Source: an uncultured Tenacibaculum sp. (GTDB lineage Bacteria; Bacteroidota; Bacteroidia; Flavobacteriales; Flavobacteriaceae). Taken from it: a stretch of DNA of 64,000 bases. Positions 16,629 to 25,701 of this stretch are shown here, one piece after another; position 1 is the stretch's first letter; the number at the start of each line of letters is the position of its first letter. The position numbers and the translations under genes are program-made. Below the pieces are notes generated by a model. It worked only from the letters and a program-made list of their open reading frames with translations, had not been told where the DNA came from and did not search any database. The DNA lies in assembly GCA_947504185.1 (NCBI GenBank), contig CANNGJ010000016.1, positions 1-64,000 of the forward strand, written 5' to 3'.

Positions 16629-17845
16629 TATTTTTTATATCTCAATTTACCAGTTTCAATACTAATAGCAGTTCTAGCTAATACAGTAAATATTAAAGCT
16701 CCCATTGCCCAAATACCTAAAGTTACACCAATTTCTATTCCTGTAGGAGTATATTCAGCAATTTTGCCATATGGTCCAGGGATAAATCCAGGAACAATTA
16801 GTCCGAAACCTTTTTCAATCCAAATAGCAACAAATAAAAGGATACAAGCAAAATAAAGTACATTTAAATTGTTACGTAACTTATGGAATGTAAGAATAAC
16901 TGTAGCTAATACATTCATTGTTATTGCTGTCCAAATCCAAGGTAGTAAAGCTGTTTTTCCGTGTAAACCAAAGAATAAATAGTAAGCACTTTCACTGTGA
17001 TGCGTAGGAGCATAGAATTCTTTAAATAGCTCAGAAACTAACATTATAATATTTACTTGTGCAGCAACTGTAACTACCAACGCTATTTTTTTTATGGTCT
17101 TATCTTCAATTTTAAAATCAGTAAAACCTCTAATAATTGCCAGTACTAAAATAATTAAAGCAGGTCCTGCTGCAAAAGCTGATGCTAAAAAACGAGGTCC
17201 TAATAAAGCATTGTTCCAAAAGGGTCTTGCTTGTAATCCTTGGTATAAAAAAGCAGTAACTAAATGAATTCCTACAGCCCAAAATACTGAGATTAAGGCT
17301 CCTGGTAAATACACACTTTTTTTAGATTCTTTTCCTTGATAATGTCTGAATAAGATATACAACGGAATGCTAATATTGATAAATAAATATCCGTTTAAAG
17401 CAATAACATCCCAAGTAAGCATAGAATTAGGAAAATTAAAAACGCCAATTCCTGGTAGCATATGCCATAAAACTGATGGTCCTCCCATATCGGCAACTAC
17501 AAAAGCTAAACACATTATTAATGCAGCAACAGCCAATCCTTCACCGATTAAAACCGCTTGTTTAAAATCGATATCTTTTAAAACATAAGTAGGCATTACT
17601 AGCATTACTGCGGCGGCGGCTACACCTACTAAAAATGTGAAATTAGAAATGTACAATCCCCAACTTACTCTATCTGTCATACCGGTAACACTCAATCCTT
17701 GATCTAATTGGATCGAATAACAATACATCCCTATTAACATTATTAAGGTTAAAAAACCCATCCATAAATGGTATGTTTTAGAGCCTTTTGTTATGGTGTC
17801 TAAACTATCTTTTATTAAGCTTCCAAAAACTTTCAATGTTTTCAT
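16628..17845 (-). CDS. NrfD/PsrC-like quinol-linked membrane subunit
   Basis: A 405-residue protein with about ten hydrophobic segments and no haem motif, matching the NrfD/PsrC/HybB family, which oxidises or reduces quinol and works with an adjacent four-cluster ferredoxin subunit. It is last in the six-gene nap operon, 10 bases after that subunit. It probably feeds menaquinol electrons toward the cytochromes and NapAB, in place of NapC or NapGH, neither of which is encoded here; that is inference from order. Confidence 0.85.
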   Translation of the reverse strand: MKTLKVFGSLIKDSLDTITKGSKTYHLWMGFLTLIMLIGMYCYSIQLDQGLSVTGMTDRVSWGLYISNFTFLVGVAAAAVMLVMPTYVLKDIDFKQAVLIGEGLAVAALIMCLAFVVADMGGPSVLWHMLPGIGVFNFPNSMLTWDVIALNGYLFINISIPLYILFRHYQGKESKKSVYLPGALISVFWAVGIHLVTAFLYQGLQARPFWNNALLGPRFLASAFAAGPALIILVLAIIRGFTDFKIEDKTIKKIALVVTVAAQVNIIMLVSELFKEFYAPTHHSESAYYLFFGLHGKTALLPWIWTAITMNVLATVILTFHKLRNNLNVLYFACILLFVAIWIEKGFGLIVPGFIPGPYGKIAEYTPTGIEIGVTLGIWAMGALIFTVLARTAISIETGKLRYKK

Positions 17846-17855
17846 TCTATATTTT

Positions 17856-18986
17856 TTAATCCATGAAGTACCAGAACTTTGGTTCGGTACCTAAATCTTC
17901 TTTTAATCTGAATACTTTCTTGTTTTCCAACACCCATCTAATGGTACTATTAGGATCTAATAAGTTTCCAAAAATACGCGCACCAGTAGGACAAGCCTCA
18001 ACACAAGCAGGGTTTTTACCAGCTCTAGAACGTTGTACACAAAAAGTACATTTTTCCATAACACCTTTCTTTCGCATTCTATTTCCTAAATAGTGTTGAT
18101 TCTTATTGATTTCTTCTTCTGGTACTTCTGGTTTGCTCCAGTTAAAACGACGACCATCGTAAGGGCAAGCCGCCATACAATATCTACAGCCAACACACCA
18201 ATCATAATCTACTACAACTAAACCGTCTTCTTCTCGCCATGTTGCTTGTACTGGACAAACTTCTACACATGGTGGATTATCACAATGAAAACACTGTGTA
18301 CCCATATAAAAATGCCCTTCAGCCGGAACTTCATGATAGTAATTATCATCAGCTTCATTAAAGTTAAAACCTTTACCGTCCTTCATTTCATGAATTCGGA
18401 TGTATTGCATTTCTGAGTTTCTATCTTGGTTATTTTCTTCAACACAAGCACTCACACAGTCCATATATCCCTGACATTTAGAGATATTAAAAGCATATCC
18501 AAATAACACATCTTCTTCTGCATTTTTAGATGACATGCTAATATTTTTACCAGTTCTTAACTGATATGAACGAACCAATCTGTCTACCGTAGCAGATTTC
18601 TCTTCATCGTTCATTAATTTATAGTTTCCTTTAAATTGCTCTTCCCAATCTATTTGTGCTTTTTCTTTAGATTCACTACTAGATGTAACACTTGTACATG
18701 AAGCAGCTGCTCCTGCACCGATTAATAAACTAGCAGTTAGTTTTTTAAAGGCAGATCTACGATCCATTTTTACGTCAAAAACTTGATCAAAACCATCTTT
18801 ATGTCTTTCATCTCCAATAGAAGCATCTACTGCAGCTTCAAAAAAATCATCATTACTTAATTCTTCTTTTTTTGGTTGATGAGAATTACATCCACCAGAA
18901 GTTTTACCGCAACCACAAGAAGTAGATGTTTGTTTGTGCTTGCTATTTAGGTTTAGAGTAAACCATTTCTTTTTGTTATCGCTCAT
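17856..18986 (-). CDS. four-cluster [4Fe-4S] ferredoxin subunit with internal Tat signal
   Basis: A 376-residue protein with four Cys clusters in the NrfC/DmsB order: CQGYMDCVSACVEE, CFHCDNPPCVEVCPV, CVGCRYCMAACPYDG and CTFCVQRSRAG followed by CVEACPTGA. The Tat-like motif (DRRSAFKKLTASLLIGAGAA then a lipobox-like ASC) lies about residue 74-97 rather than at the N-terminus. Before it is a charged region with Cys-rich CGCGKTSGGC. Such displaced Tat signals are known in some Bacteroidota oxidoreductase subunits. Its membrane partner is the NrfD-like protein encoded next. Confidence 0.85.
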   Translation of the reverse strand: MSDNKKKWFTLNLNSKHKQTSTSCGCGKTSGGCNSHQPKKEELSNDDFFEAAVDASIGDERHKDGFDQVFDVKMDRRSAFKKLTASLLIGAGAAASCTSVTSSSESKEKAQIDWEEQFKGNYKLMNDEEKSATVDRLVRSYQLRTGKNISMSSKNAEEDVLFGYAFNISKCQGYMDCVSACVEENNQDRNSEMQYIRIHEMKDGKGFNFNEADDNYYHEVPAEGHFYMGTQCFHCDNPPCVEVCPVQATWREEDGLVVVDYDWCVGCRYCMAACPYDGRRFNWSKPEVPEEEINKNQHYLGNRMRKKGVMEKCTFCVQRSRAGKNPACVEACPTGARIFGNLLDPNSTIRWVLENKKVFRLKEDLGTEPKFWYFMD

Positions 18987-18993
18987 GCCTAAA

Positions 18994-19623
18994 TTATTTA
19001 CGTTCTTTTACTTTTTGAGTATTAAATCTTGCTGGCCACTTGGTATCGAAACCTGGAGAGTGTGGATTATGGCAATTTACACAAGTCATAGAAGCTCTAG
19101 GGTTTGCCCAACTTTCTATTCTTTTACCATGTGCACCACCTGTCCAATCTTTGTATTGTTTTTGATGACACTGGCTACATAATTTGTAACTTTTGTTAAG
19201 ATCGATACTATGTCCTGTAATGCTTCTTAAATCATTCATATTATCGCCATTATGGCAAGTAACACAGTTCATTGTATTGGCATCAGCATGATTTATTTTA
19301 ATATTCCAGTGTGCCTTCTTTATATCGTTAGTTTGCATTTTAGCCAATGGCTGTGTGTGACATTCCGTACACTTATAAGATTTAATTTTATCTTTTCTAG
19401 TTGGAATTAAAAAAGTGATTTCATTTTCAGTAACCTCAAATAAGTTCATACCATCTATAAAGGTTTCAGAACTGGTTTTAATTCCTTTATAGTTTTTGCT
19501 ATGTGCTTCAATTTTGTCAGTAACACTATGGTATTCGTGTTCTTTATCATGCTTACAAGAAGTCATTAAAATAACTATTAATAAACAGTAGGTTAAGTTA
19601 TATATATAGCGATGTATTTTCAT
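18994..19623 (-). CDS. tetrahaem cytochrome c lipoprotein
   Basis: A 209-residue protein with a lipoprotein signal (LLIVILMTSCK) and four CXXCH motifs: CTECH, CVTCH, CSQCH and CVNCH. The spacing and extra His residues (HNGDN, HGKRIESW) suggest a bis-His c3-like/NrfH-NapC-type electron-transfer cytochrome. It overlaps napB by one base and precedes the FeS subunit, so it likely bridges the NrfD module to NapAB in the periplasm. Confidence 0.85.
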   Translation of the reverse strand: MKIHRYIYNLTYCLLIVILMTSCKHDKEHEYHSVTDKIEAHSKNYKGIKTSSETFIDGMNLFEVTENEITFLIPTRKDKIKSYKCTECHTQPLAKMQTNDIKKAHWNIKINHADANTMNCVTCHNGDNMNDLRSITGHSIDLNKSYKLCSQCHQKQYKDWTGGAHGKRIESWANPRASMTCVNCHNPHSPGFDTKWPARFNTQKVKERK

Positions 19624-20312
19624 TAGTTTTCAAATTTTCTGATAAAAGAACCAATATCTACGGTTGCTTTATTGTTAGGAACATGACATTGACGACAGTT
19701 AACTCTTTCTGGATGCGTAACTCTAATTTCTTTAGGAGCACTAGGTCCTGCATGACATGACAAACAATTTTCTCTCATTTGTAATTGATGCGGAATTGCA
19801 GGAGGACTTCCTAATAAAGCGTTATTAGTTCCAACACTAGGAATAGTTCCTTTCTTAAAGTTATTAGCAACAAATAATGTTTTACTTTTTTCAGGGACAT
19901 GACACTGACGACAGTTTACCAATTCTGGATGTGGAGTAACAGGTGTGTAGGCTTTAAACTTTTCTACATATCCGCCATTTTCATGACATTTTAAGCAACT
20001 ATTATCACCCATGTTTCGCTCACTTTGTACCTTGTGAGGAATACTAGGTGGGCCTCCATAAAACTCTCTATTCTTATAATATGAGTTTATACTTCGTTGA
20101 TGATTTTCATCAACAGGCATATTTACATAATCTAAAGCATGCTCTGATCGTTTAAAAACACCTTTTTCATTAGGAATTATTGGTGCTTTAAATGTCTTAT
20201 TTATTGGTATATATGCTTCTTCTTGCCCTTGATAGTAACTGTAATTCCACAGCGTTATAAAAGAGATAAACAGCATAACAAATAAAAATATAATACCGAG
20301 TCGTTTTCTCAT
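19623..20312 (-). CDS. napB: NapB-like cytochrome c with duplicated diheme core
   Basis: A 229-residue protein with an N-terminal membrane anchor (GIIFLFVMLFISFITLW). The NapB pattern appears twice: PPSIPHKVQ, CLKCH, TPHPELVNCRQCH and then PPAIPHQLQ, CLSCH, VTHPERVNCRQCH. This gives four CXXCH sites, where usual NapB is about 150 residues with two haems. It is the electron-accepting subunit for NapA, 3 bases downstream of it. The doubling may extend the electron wire or join two units. Confidence 0.85.
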   Translation of the reverse strand: MRKRLGIIFLFVMLFISFITLWNYSYYQGQEEAYIPINKTFKAPIIPNEKGVFKRSEHALDYVNMPVDENHQRSINSYYKNREFYGGPPSIPHKVQSERNMGDNSCLKCHENGGYVEKFKAYTPVTPHPELVNCRQCHVPEKSKTLFVANNFKKGTIPSVGTNNALLGSPPAIPHQLQMRENCLSCHAGPSAPKEIRVTHPERVNCRQCHVPNNKATVDIGSFIRKFEN

Positions 20313-20315
20313 GAT

Positions 20316-22640
20316 CTATACTTTTTCTACTTTAACTGCACACTTTTTGTAATCTGGTTCTTTAGAGATCGGACAAAAAGCATCTAATGTAACGTCGTTA
20401 ATTAGCATGTTTTCATCAAAAAATGGTACAAATACTTGTCCTTTTGTTGGTAAACCTCTTTCGTTAATAGATGCAGGTAAAACACAAGATCCTCTACGAG
20501 ATGAAACTTTTACTTTTGCTCCATTTCTAATACCTAATTCAGCTGCATCGTCTGGATGAAATTCAACATATGCATGTGGCATTGCTTTGTGTAAAACAGG
20601 TATTCTACGTGTCATAGAACCAGTGTGCCAATGCTCAATTACACGACCTGTATTTAACCAAAATGGGTATTCCTTATCTGGCATTTCTGGAGCTGGTTCG
20701 TATGGTCGTTGCCATATCACTGCTTTTCCATCTGCTTTTCCATAAAAATGGAATTCTTCTCCGTTACTACATGCTGGATCGTATTTAGAGTTAAAACGCC
20801 ATTGCGTAGATTTTCCATCTACATACGGCCATATAGCCCCAGATTCTTTTTTAAGAACTTCAAGTGGTGCCATTTCGTGTTTCTTTCCAGCATGAAACTG
20901 GCGATATTCATTGTAAATCTCTTCTACGTGGTTTTCTTTTGAATACGGGAATAAATCTCCATATCCCATACGTTTTGCTACTTCAATAAACATCCATGCA
21001 TCTGGAGTTGTTTCTCCCGGTCCTTCAACCATTTGATCCCAGTGTTGCGTCCTTCTTTCTGAATTCCCATATAATCCAGATTTTTCTATATGCCATGATG
21101 CTGGTAAAATAACATCAGCAACATCTGAAGTTGGAGTAGGGAATACATCTGAAACAACTACAAAACAAGATTCTTGTTCCATTCCTGGACGGAATCTACT
21201 TGTTCTTGGTAAAGATACTAATGGGTTTACAGCTTGAGTCCATATAAATTTAATATCACCTCTATCTACAGCTCTAAACATTTCGGTAGCGTGATAGGTT
21301 GGTTTCGATGGAATTTTTTCTACAGGAACTTTCCAAATTTTTGCAGCCTTAGCTCTATGCTTAGGATTCATTACCACACCTTTTGGTAATTTGTGTGTAA
21401 ACGTTCCAACTTCACGAGCAGTACCACATGCAGAAGGTTGTCCTGTTAATGAGAATGGACTATTACCAGGTTCTGATATTTTACCCGTTAATAAGTGAAT
21501 ATTATAAATAATATTATTCATCCATGTACCTCTTGTATGTTGGTTAACTCCCATACACCAAAGCGACATTACTTTTTTGTTTGGATCACCATATATAGCG
21601 GCTAAATATTTAATGTCTTTTACAGAAACCTTTGTTAACTTAGAAACTTTTTCTGGAGAATAATCTTCTAAAAAGGCTTTGTATTCATCAAAGTTAATTT
21701 TTGTAGGCTTATCTTTAAATTTATACTTGTCTTCTAAACCATAACCCATTTTAGTAAGTCCTTTACTAAAATTACAATGCTTTTCAACAAACGATTTGTT
21801 TACCCAGCCATTTTTTATTATTTCGTAGCATATTGCATTACCTACCGCCAAATCTGTTTGAGATTCGAATAAGATAGATCTATCGGCAGCCATACTAGAA
21901 CGTGTTGTTCTGGTTGCAAAATCGATAATTTTGGCACCTCTTCTATTTTTCTCTTCTAACATTCTAGAAAATAATACAGGGTGCATTTCAGCCATATTAT
22001 TTCCCCAAGTAATATAGTAATCTGCGTAATCAAAATCTTCATAACAACCCATTGGTTCATCTGCTCCAAAAGTTGTTAAGAAACCTGCCACAGCGCTTGC
22101 CATACATAAACGGGCATTACAATCTAAGTTATTAGTACCAATGGCACCTTTCATAAATTTAGAAGCAACATAACCTTCTGGAATTGTTGATTGACCAGAC
22201 GTGTACATTGCAACAGAATCTTTACCGTGTTTTTCAATGGTTTCCTTCATTTTGTTGGCAACAATGTCTAAAGCTTCATTGATTGGTGTTTTTACATAGG
22301 TATCGTTCTTTTTTACCAGTGCATGTTCTAATCGATCTTTAGCTTGAATACACATTATTTGATGGTAACCTTTTACACAAAGTAACCCTTTGTTTACTGA
22401 AGAATTAGGATCACCTTTTACAGCAACTGCTTTACCGTTTTCTACCCCAACTAAAATACCACAACCCACACCGCAAAAACGACAAGGTCCTTTTTTCCAA
22501 TCTAAACTTCCTTCAGGTACTCCTGCTAGTTGTTCGCTAGCAAAAACGATTCCTGGAAACATAGTTGCTGCAGCTGTCATTGCTGCTGTAGCAGCCATTT
22601 TTTTTATAAAACTTCGTCTACTTGATAAAGAGGCACTCAT
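20316..22640 (-). CDS. napA: periplasmic nitrate reductase, catalytic subunit
   Basis: A 774-residue Mo-bisMGD enzyme of the NapA type, reducing nitrate to nitrite. A Tat signal (SRRSFIKK, 7-14) is followed by the [4Fe-4S] ligands C53, C56, C60 and C88 (CRFCGVGC and LCVKG). The Mo-binding Cys is C179 in NARLCMASAVAGF, as in NapA. The C-terminal MoCo domain is intact (NTGRVIEHWHTGSMTRRIP). It lies between napD (8 bases) and napB (3 bases). The operon begins near an Fnr-like palindrome at 22941. Confidence 0.95.
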   Translation of the reverse strand: MSASLSSRRSFIKKMAATAAMTAAATMFPGIVFASEQLAGVPEGSLDWKKGPCRFCGVGCGILVGVENGKAVAVKGDPNSSVNKGLLCVKGYHQIMCIQAKDRLEHALVKKNDTYVKTPINEALDIVANKMKETIEKHGKDSVAMYTSGQSTIPEGYVASKFMKGAIGTNNLDCNARLCMASAVAGFLTTFGADEPMGCYEDFDYADYYITWGNNMAEMHPVLFSRMLEEKNRRGAKIIDFATRTTRSSMAADRSILFESQTDLAVGNAICYEIIKNGWVNKSFVEKHCNFSKGLTKMGYGLEDKYKFKDKPTKINFDEYKAFLEDYSPEKVSKLTKVSVKDIKYLAAIYGDPNKKVMSLWCMGVNQHTRGTWMNNIIYNIHLLTGKISEPGNSPFSLTGQPSACGTAREVGTFTHKLPKGVVMNPKHRAKAAKIWKVPVEKIPSKPTYHATEMFRAVDRGDIKFIWTQAVNPLVSLPRTSRFRPGMEQESCFVVVSDVFPTPTSDVADVILPASWHIEKSGLYGNSERRTQHWDQMVEGPGETTPDAWMFIEVAKRMGYGDLFPYSKENHVEEIYNEYRQFHAGKKHEMAPLEVLKKESGAIWPYVDGKSTQWRFNSKYDPACSNGEEFHFYGKADGKAVIWQRPYEPAPEMPDKEYPFWLNTGRVIEHWHTGSMTRRIPVLHKAMPHAYVEFHPDDAAELGIRNGAKVKVSSRRGSCVLPASINERGLPTKGQVFVPFFDENMLINDVTLDAFCPISKEPDYKKCAVKVEKV

Positions 22641-22648
22641 ATCTTATG

Positions 22649-22885
22649 TTATTTTTTTGGTGTATTAAATCCTGAAACCAGAGCTAGTAGTTTTAAACTT
22701 TTTATGGTTTCAATACTTTCTTTTAAACTTTTATCTTCCGCATCATCTTTTGTTTCTGTTACAACAACTAAAACATCTTTGTTTTCTGCAGGAATTATTT
22801 CACATCCATCTAGTAAAGAAATAGCTTGTTGTAGTTCTTCTTTTTTACCTTCAAGTGGATGGGCGAGATAACTTTTTATTGGCAT
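22649..22885 (-). CDS. napD: NapD-family Tat chaperone for NapA
   Basis: A 78-residue cytoplasmic protein with the ferredoxin-like NapD pattern: IKSYLAHPLEGKKEELQQAI, DGCEIIPAENKDVLVVV and a final SLKLLALVSGF. NapD binds the NapA Tat signal and holds export until the cofactor is inserted. It is the first gene of the nap operon. Confidence 0.85.
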   Translation of the reverse strand: MPIKSYLAHPLEGKKEELQQAISLLDGCEIIPAENKDVLVVVTETKDDAEDKSLKESIETIKSLKLLALVSGFNTPKK

Positions 22886-22940
22886 TTGAAATAGTTTGTT
22901 TAATCTTTAACAAATTAAGAAATATATCAGTTTAAAAAAC

Positions 22941-22954
22941 ATGATATATGTCAT
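22941..22954 (-). promoter_or_regulatory. Fnr-like palindrome before napD
   Basis: ATGATATATGTCAT is an ATGAT-N4-RTCAT palindrome, 55 bases before the napD start. Identical-class sites occur at 23492 and 26997. Confidence 0.6.
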
Positions 22955-23156
22955 AAGTGTCAAAAAATCAAATCGTTATGTTTTGAAAGAAATAGCGTTT
23001 TATAGCTAGGTATTTAAAGAATAAGGGTTTGAAAGATATTAAGATGGATGAAAATTAAACAGTTTATTTTCTTTCTAAATAATTTTTGAACATGATAAAA
23101 ATCTTAGCAAACTTTTTAAGTTCAATTTAATTTTGAAGCATATTAAAACGTGAAAT

Positions 23157-23489
23157 ATGACTTATAAAATTAAGAGTAGAATATGGATTGAAGCTGATGA
23201 TAAGGTATTTCTAGGAGAAGGAAGAGTTAAGTTGTTAAAATCTATAGATCGAACAAATTCTTTATCTAAATCGGCCAAAGAATTAGGGATGTCGTATAAG
23301 AAAGCATGGAATTTAGTTGACTCCATGAATAAAAGTTATGAAAACCCTGTTGTAATTAAAACAATTGGCGGAAGTGGAGGTGGAGGAACAAAATTAACAA
23401 GTTACGGTAAAGAGTTAATAGCAATTTTTGAAACTATAAACGCTAATTGTTGGAAGTATTTAGATAAACAATTAAATAAATATTTTTAA
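23157..23489 (+). CDS. ModE-like winged-helix regulator
   Basis: A 110-residue protein matching the N-terminal DNA-binding domain of ModE (FLGEGRVKLLKSIDRTNSLS, KSAKELGMSYKKAWNLVDSM and GGSGGGGTKLTSYGKEL). It lacks the C-terminal molybdate-binding (TOBE) domains of full ModE, so its effector is uncertain. It is divergent from the molybdenum enzyme operon nap, which suggests a role there. Confidence 0.85.
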   Translation: MTYKIKSRIWIEADDKVFLGEGRVKLLKSIDRTNSLSKSAKELGMSYKKAWNLVDSMNKSYENPVVIKTIGGSGGGGTKLTSYGKELIAIFETINANCWKYLDKQLNKYF

Positions 23490-23491
23490 GA

Positions 23492-23505
23492 ATGATTTTT
23501 ATCAT
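23492..23505 (+). promoter_or_regulatory. Fnr-like palindrome before the CoA transferase gene
   Basis: ATGATTTTTATCAT is a perfect ATGAT-N4-ATCAT palindrome between the ModE-like gene and the gene at 23558, 52 bases before the latter. Confidence 0.6.
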
Positions 23506-23557
23506 GGAATAGCACTAATTAACTTCAGAAATTTGATTTAAATTTAGAATAGAACAA

Positions 23558-24838
23558 ATGACAAAAAATATAAAAATTGTATCAGCTCAAGATGCTGTAT
23601 CAATTGTGAAATCAAATGATAAAGTGTTTTTTCAAGGAGCAGCAATGACTCCTAATTTATTGATTGATAGTTTATGTGAAAGACATCAAGATTTAAAAAA
23701 TGTAGAAATAATTCAAATTCATACGCATGGTAAAGCAAAATACTTAGAAACTCCTTATAGTGATTCTTTTAAGTTAGTGAGTTGTTTTGTTGGAGATAAT
23801 GTTAGAAAAGGTGTAAACACTAATAATGGCGATTATATTCCTATTTTTTTAAGTGAAATACATTGGATGTTTCGACGTAATATTTATCCGTTAGATGTAG
23901 CATTTATTCAAGTTTCTCCTCCAGATAAACATGGGTATTGTTCTTTAGGAGTTTCGGTAGATATTACTTTACCAGCCATACAAACAGCAAAAATTGTAAT
24001 TGCGCAGATTAATCCGAATGTGCCAAGAACTCACGGTGATGGAATTATTCATATTAAAAATATTGATTTTGCTGTAGAAACTAATGAACCAATTCATGCA
24101 TCGATTACAGGTAATCCTTCTGAAATTGAATCTCAAATAGGGAAACATGTAGCTGGTTTAATAGATGATGGAGCTACCTTGCAAATGGGTATAGGAAACA
24201 TTCCTAATGCAGTTTTACACAATTTAACTAATCATAAACGATTAGGTATTCATACCGAAATGTTTTCTGACGGAATTCTTCCTTTAGTAGAAAAAGGCAT
24301 TATTACTGGGGGAGAAAAAGAAATTAAAACAGGTAAAATTGTAACATGTTTTGCAGTCGGTTCACAAAAGTTATATGATTTTATTGATGATAACCCACTA
24401 GTACATTTTAAGGAAGCTGGTTATACAAACGATACATCACTTATAAAACTAAATCCGAAGGTAACAGCTATAAATAGTGCTATAGAAATTGATTTAACAG
24501 GTCAAGTTTGTGCTGATACGATTGGGAAATATCAGTATTCTGGTGTTGGTGGTCAGATGGACTTTATTCGTGGTGCATCCTTATCAAAAGAAGGAAAAGC
24601 GATTATAGCAATGCCATCTATGACACCAAAAGGAATATCTAAAATTACTCCGTTTTTAAAAGAAGGGGCAGGGGTTACCACAACAAGAGCACACGTACAT
24701 TATGTAGCAACCGAATACGGAGTTGTAAACTTATTTGGTAAAAGTTTAAAACAAAGAGCAAAAGCATTAATATCTATTGCGCATCCTAATTTTAGAGAAG
24801 AATTAGAAAGAGAAGCAGCAAAAAGATTCTCACTTTAA
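23558..24838 (+). CDS. acetyl-CoA hydrolase/4-hydroxybutyrate CoA-transferase family
   Basis: A 426-residue enzyme of the Cat1/AbfT family. Both halves are present: FQGAAMTPNLLIDSLCERH at the N-terminus and TEMFSDGILPLVEKG with GSQKLYDFIDDNP in the C-terminal half, including the glutamate region of CoA-transferases. It moves CoA between acetyl-CoA (or another acyl-CoA) and a carboxylate. The nearby palindrome suggests induction under the same conditions as nitrate reduction. A strong terminator follows at 24861. Confidence 0.88.
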   Translation: MTKNIKIVSAQDAVSIVKSNDKVFFQGAAMTPNLLIDSLCERHQDLKNVEIIQIHTHGKAKYLETPYSDSFKLVSCFVGDNVRKGVNTNNGDYIPIFLSEIHWMFRRNIYPLDVAFIQVSPPDKHGYCSLGVSVDITLPAIQTAKIVIAQINPNVPRTHGDGIIHIKNIDFAVETNEPIHASITGNPSEIESQIGKHVAGLIDDGATLQMGIGNIPNAVLHNLTNHKRLGIHTEMFSDGILPLVEKGIITGGEKEIKTGKIVTCFAVGSQKLYDFIDDNPLVHFKEAGYTNDTSLIKLNPKVTAINSAIEIDLTGQVCADTIGKYQYSGVGGQMDFIRGASLSKEGKAIIAMPSMTPKGISKITPFLKEGAGVTTTRAHVHYVATEYGVVNLFGKSLKQRAKALISIAHPNFREELEREAAKRFSL

Positions 24839-24860
24839 TTGATCCCTTCATTTTTTTAAG

Positions 24861-24901
24861 AACTCCATACACTTCCCCTTTATTGTGTATGGAGTTTTTT
24901 T
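24861..24901 (+). terminator. terminator of the CoA transferase gene
   Basis: A perfect 12-bp stem (AACTCCATACAC with GTGTATGGAGTT) and a T-run to 24901. Confidence 0.9.
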
Positions 24902-24923
24902 AATAAATGAGTTTTTAGCTAAC

Positions 24924-24956
24924 AAAAAAGAAGCATCATTTTGATGCTTCTTTTTT
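24924..24956. terminator. bidirectional terminator between convergent genes
   Basis: GAAGCATCA/TGATGCTTC hairpin (24930-24950) with six A before and six T after, so it works in both directions. It lies 20 bases after the stop of the minus-strand gene ending at 24977. Confidence 0.85.
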
Positions 24957-24976
24957 ATGGCTTAAATTATACTTAA

Positions 24977-25696
24977 TTATATAAATGTTTGTTCTAGTTC
25001 AATTGCTTTAGGATGCAAAATATTATTTTCTAAATGTATATGCTGATGTAGGTCTTGTTCAAACTCTTCTAATTTAGCATACAATGCTTTAAATGTATTA
25101 CAAGCTTCAGCAGGAGGAGTGTAATTATTGGTTAATCTTGATATTTCTTTAAAAGTATCACCTGCATTTTCATGCTCATGTTCCATCATTTTAATAGGAT
25201 TATTAACGGTGCCAAAAGGAGCAGTGATGTTTTTAGTATTTTCTTTTTTTGCGGTTACTAATTGCTTTATAAAAGGAAATAAAACTTGTTCTTCTTTTTG
25301 TAAATGAGAAGTTAATTCGTTAGCTACTTCATGAAATAACTGATTAATAGTTACTACTTCTTTATAATGATGTCCGTGAACTTTAGCTACTTTATTAGCG
25401 TATTGAGAAATTAGAGGCAAGCTTTCTCTTACATATGTATGATGAACATTTTCTATGTAAATCATTAAAAAATCTAACTCCCATTTATCATAATCTTCAA
25501 TTAAATCTTTTACTGCATCAACTTCTGAAAGTTCTTTTTCTAAAACAGCTAGATCAACATTTTTTTTAGCACAAGCTTTTTCAATTGAAATTCCACCTCC
25601 ACAACAAAAATCTATCCCATGTTTTTTGAAAATATGTGCTGTTTTTATGTTTTCAGTTACATAGTCAGCAACTGTTTTTTCGTTTGACATTACCAT
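24977..25696 (-). CDS. ric: RIC/YtfE-type di-iron Fe-S cluster repair protein
   Basis: A 239-residue protein with the ScdA N-terminal domain (VADYVTENIKTAHIFKKHGI with FCCGGG, which holds the Cys pair) and a hemerythrin-like di-iron domain (HTYVRESLPL, HHYKE, HLQKEEQVLF, EHEHENAG, HQHIHLENNILHP). The family restores Fe-S clusters damaged by nitric oxide or oxidants. Start may be here or 6 bases downstream. Together with nitrate reduction it fits a nitrosative-stress role. It follows the porin gene by 5 bases. Confidence 0.92.
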   Translation of the reverse strand: MVMSNEKTVADYVTENIKTAHIFKKHGIDFCCGGGISIEKACAKKNVDLAVLEKELSEVDAVKDLIEDYDKWELDFLMIYIENVHHTYVRESLPLISQYANKVAKVHGHHYKEVVTINQLFHEVANELTSHLQKEEQVLFPFIKQLVTAKKENTKNITAPFGTVNNPIKMMEHEHENAGDTFKEISRLTNNYTPPAEACNTFKALYAKLEEFEQDLHQHIHLENNILHPKAIELEQTFI

Positions 25697-25701
25697 AGTA
25701 C

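Noticed and set aside
23092..23105. ATGATAAAAATCTT as a further Fnr-like palindrome before the ModE-like gene
   Set aside because: The right half lacks CAT and matches chance in AT-rich sequence.
24924..24956. attC-like element
   Set aside because: A short symmetric hairpin with A/T runs on both sides is a terminator, not an attachment site.
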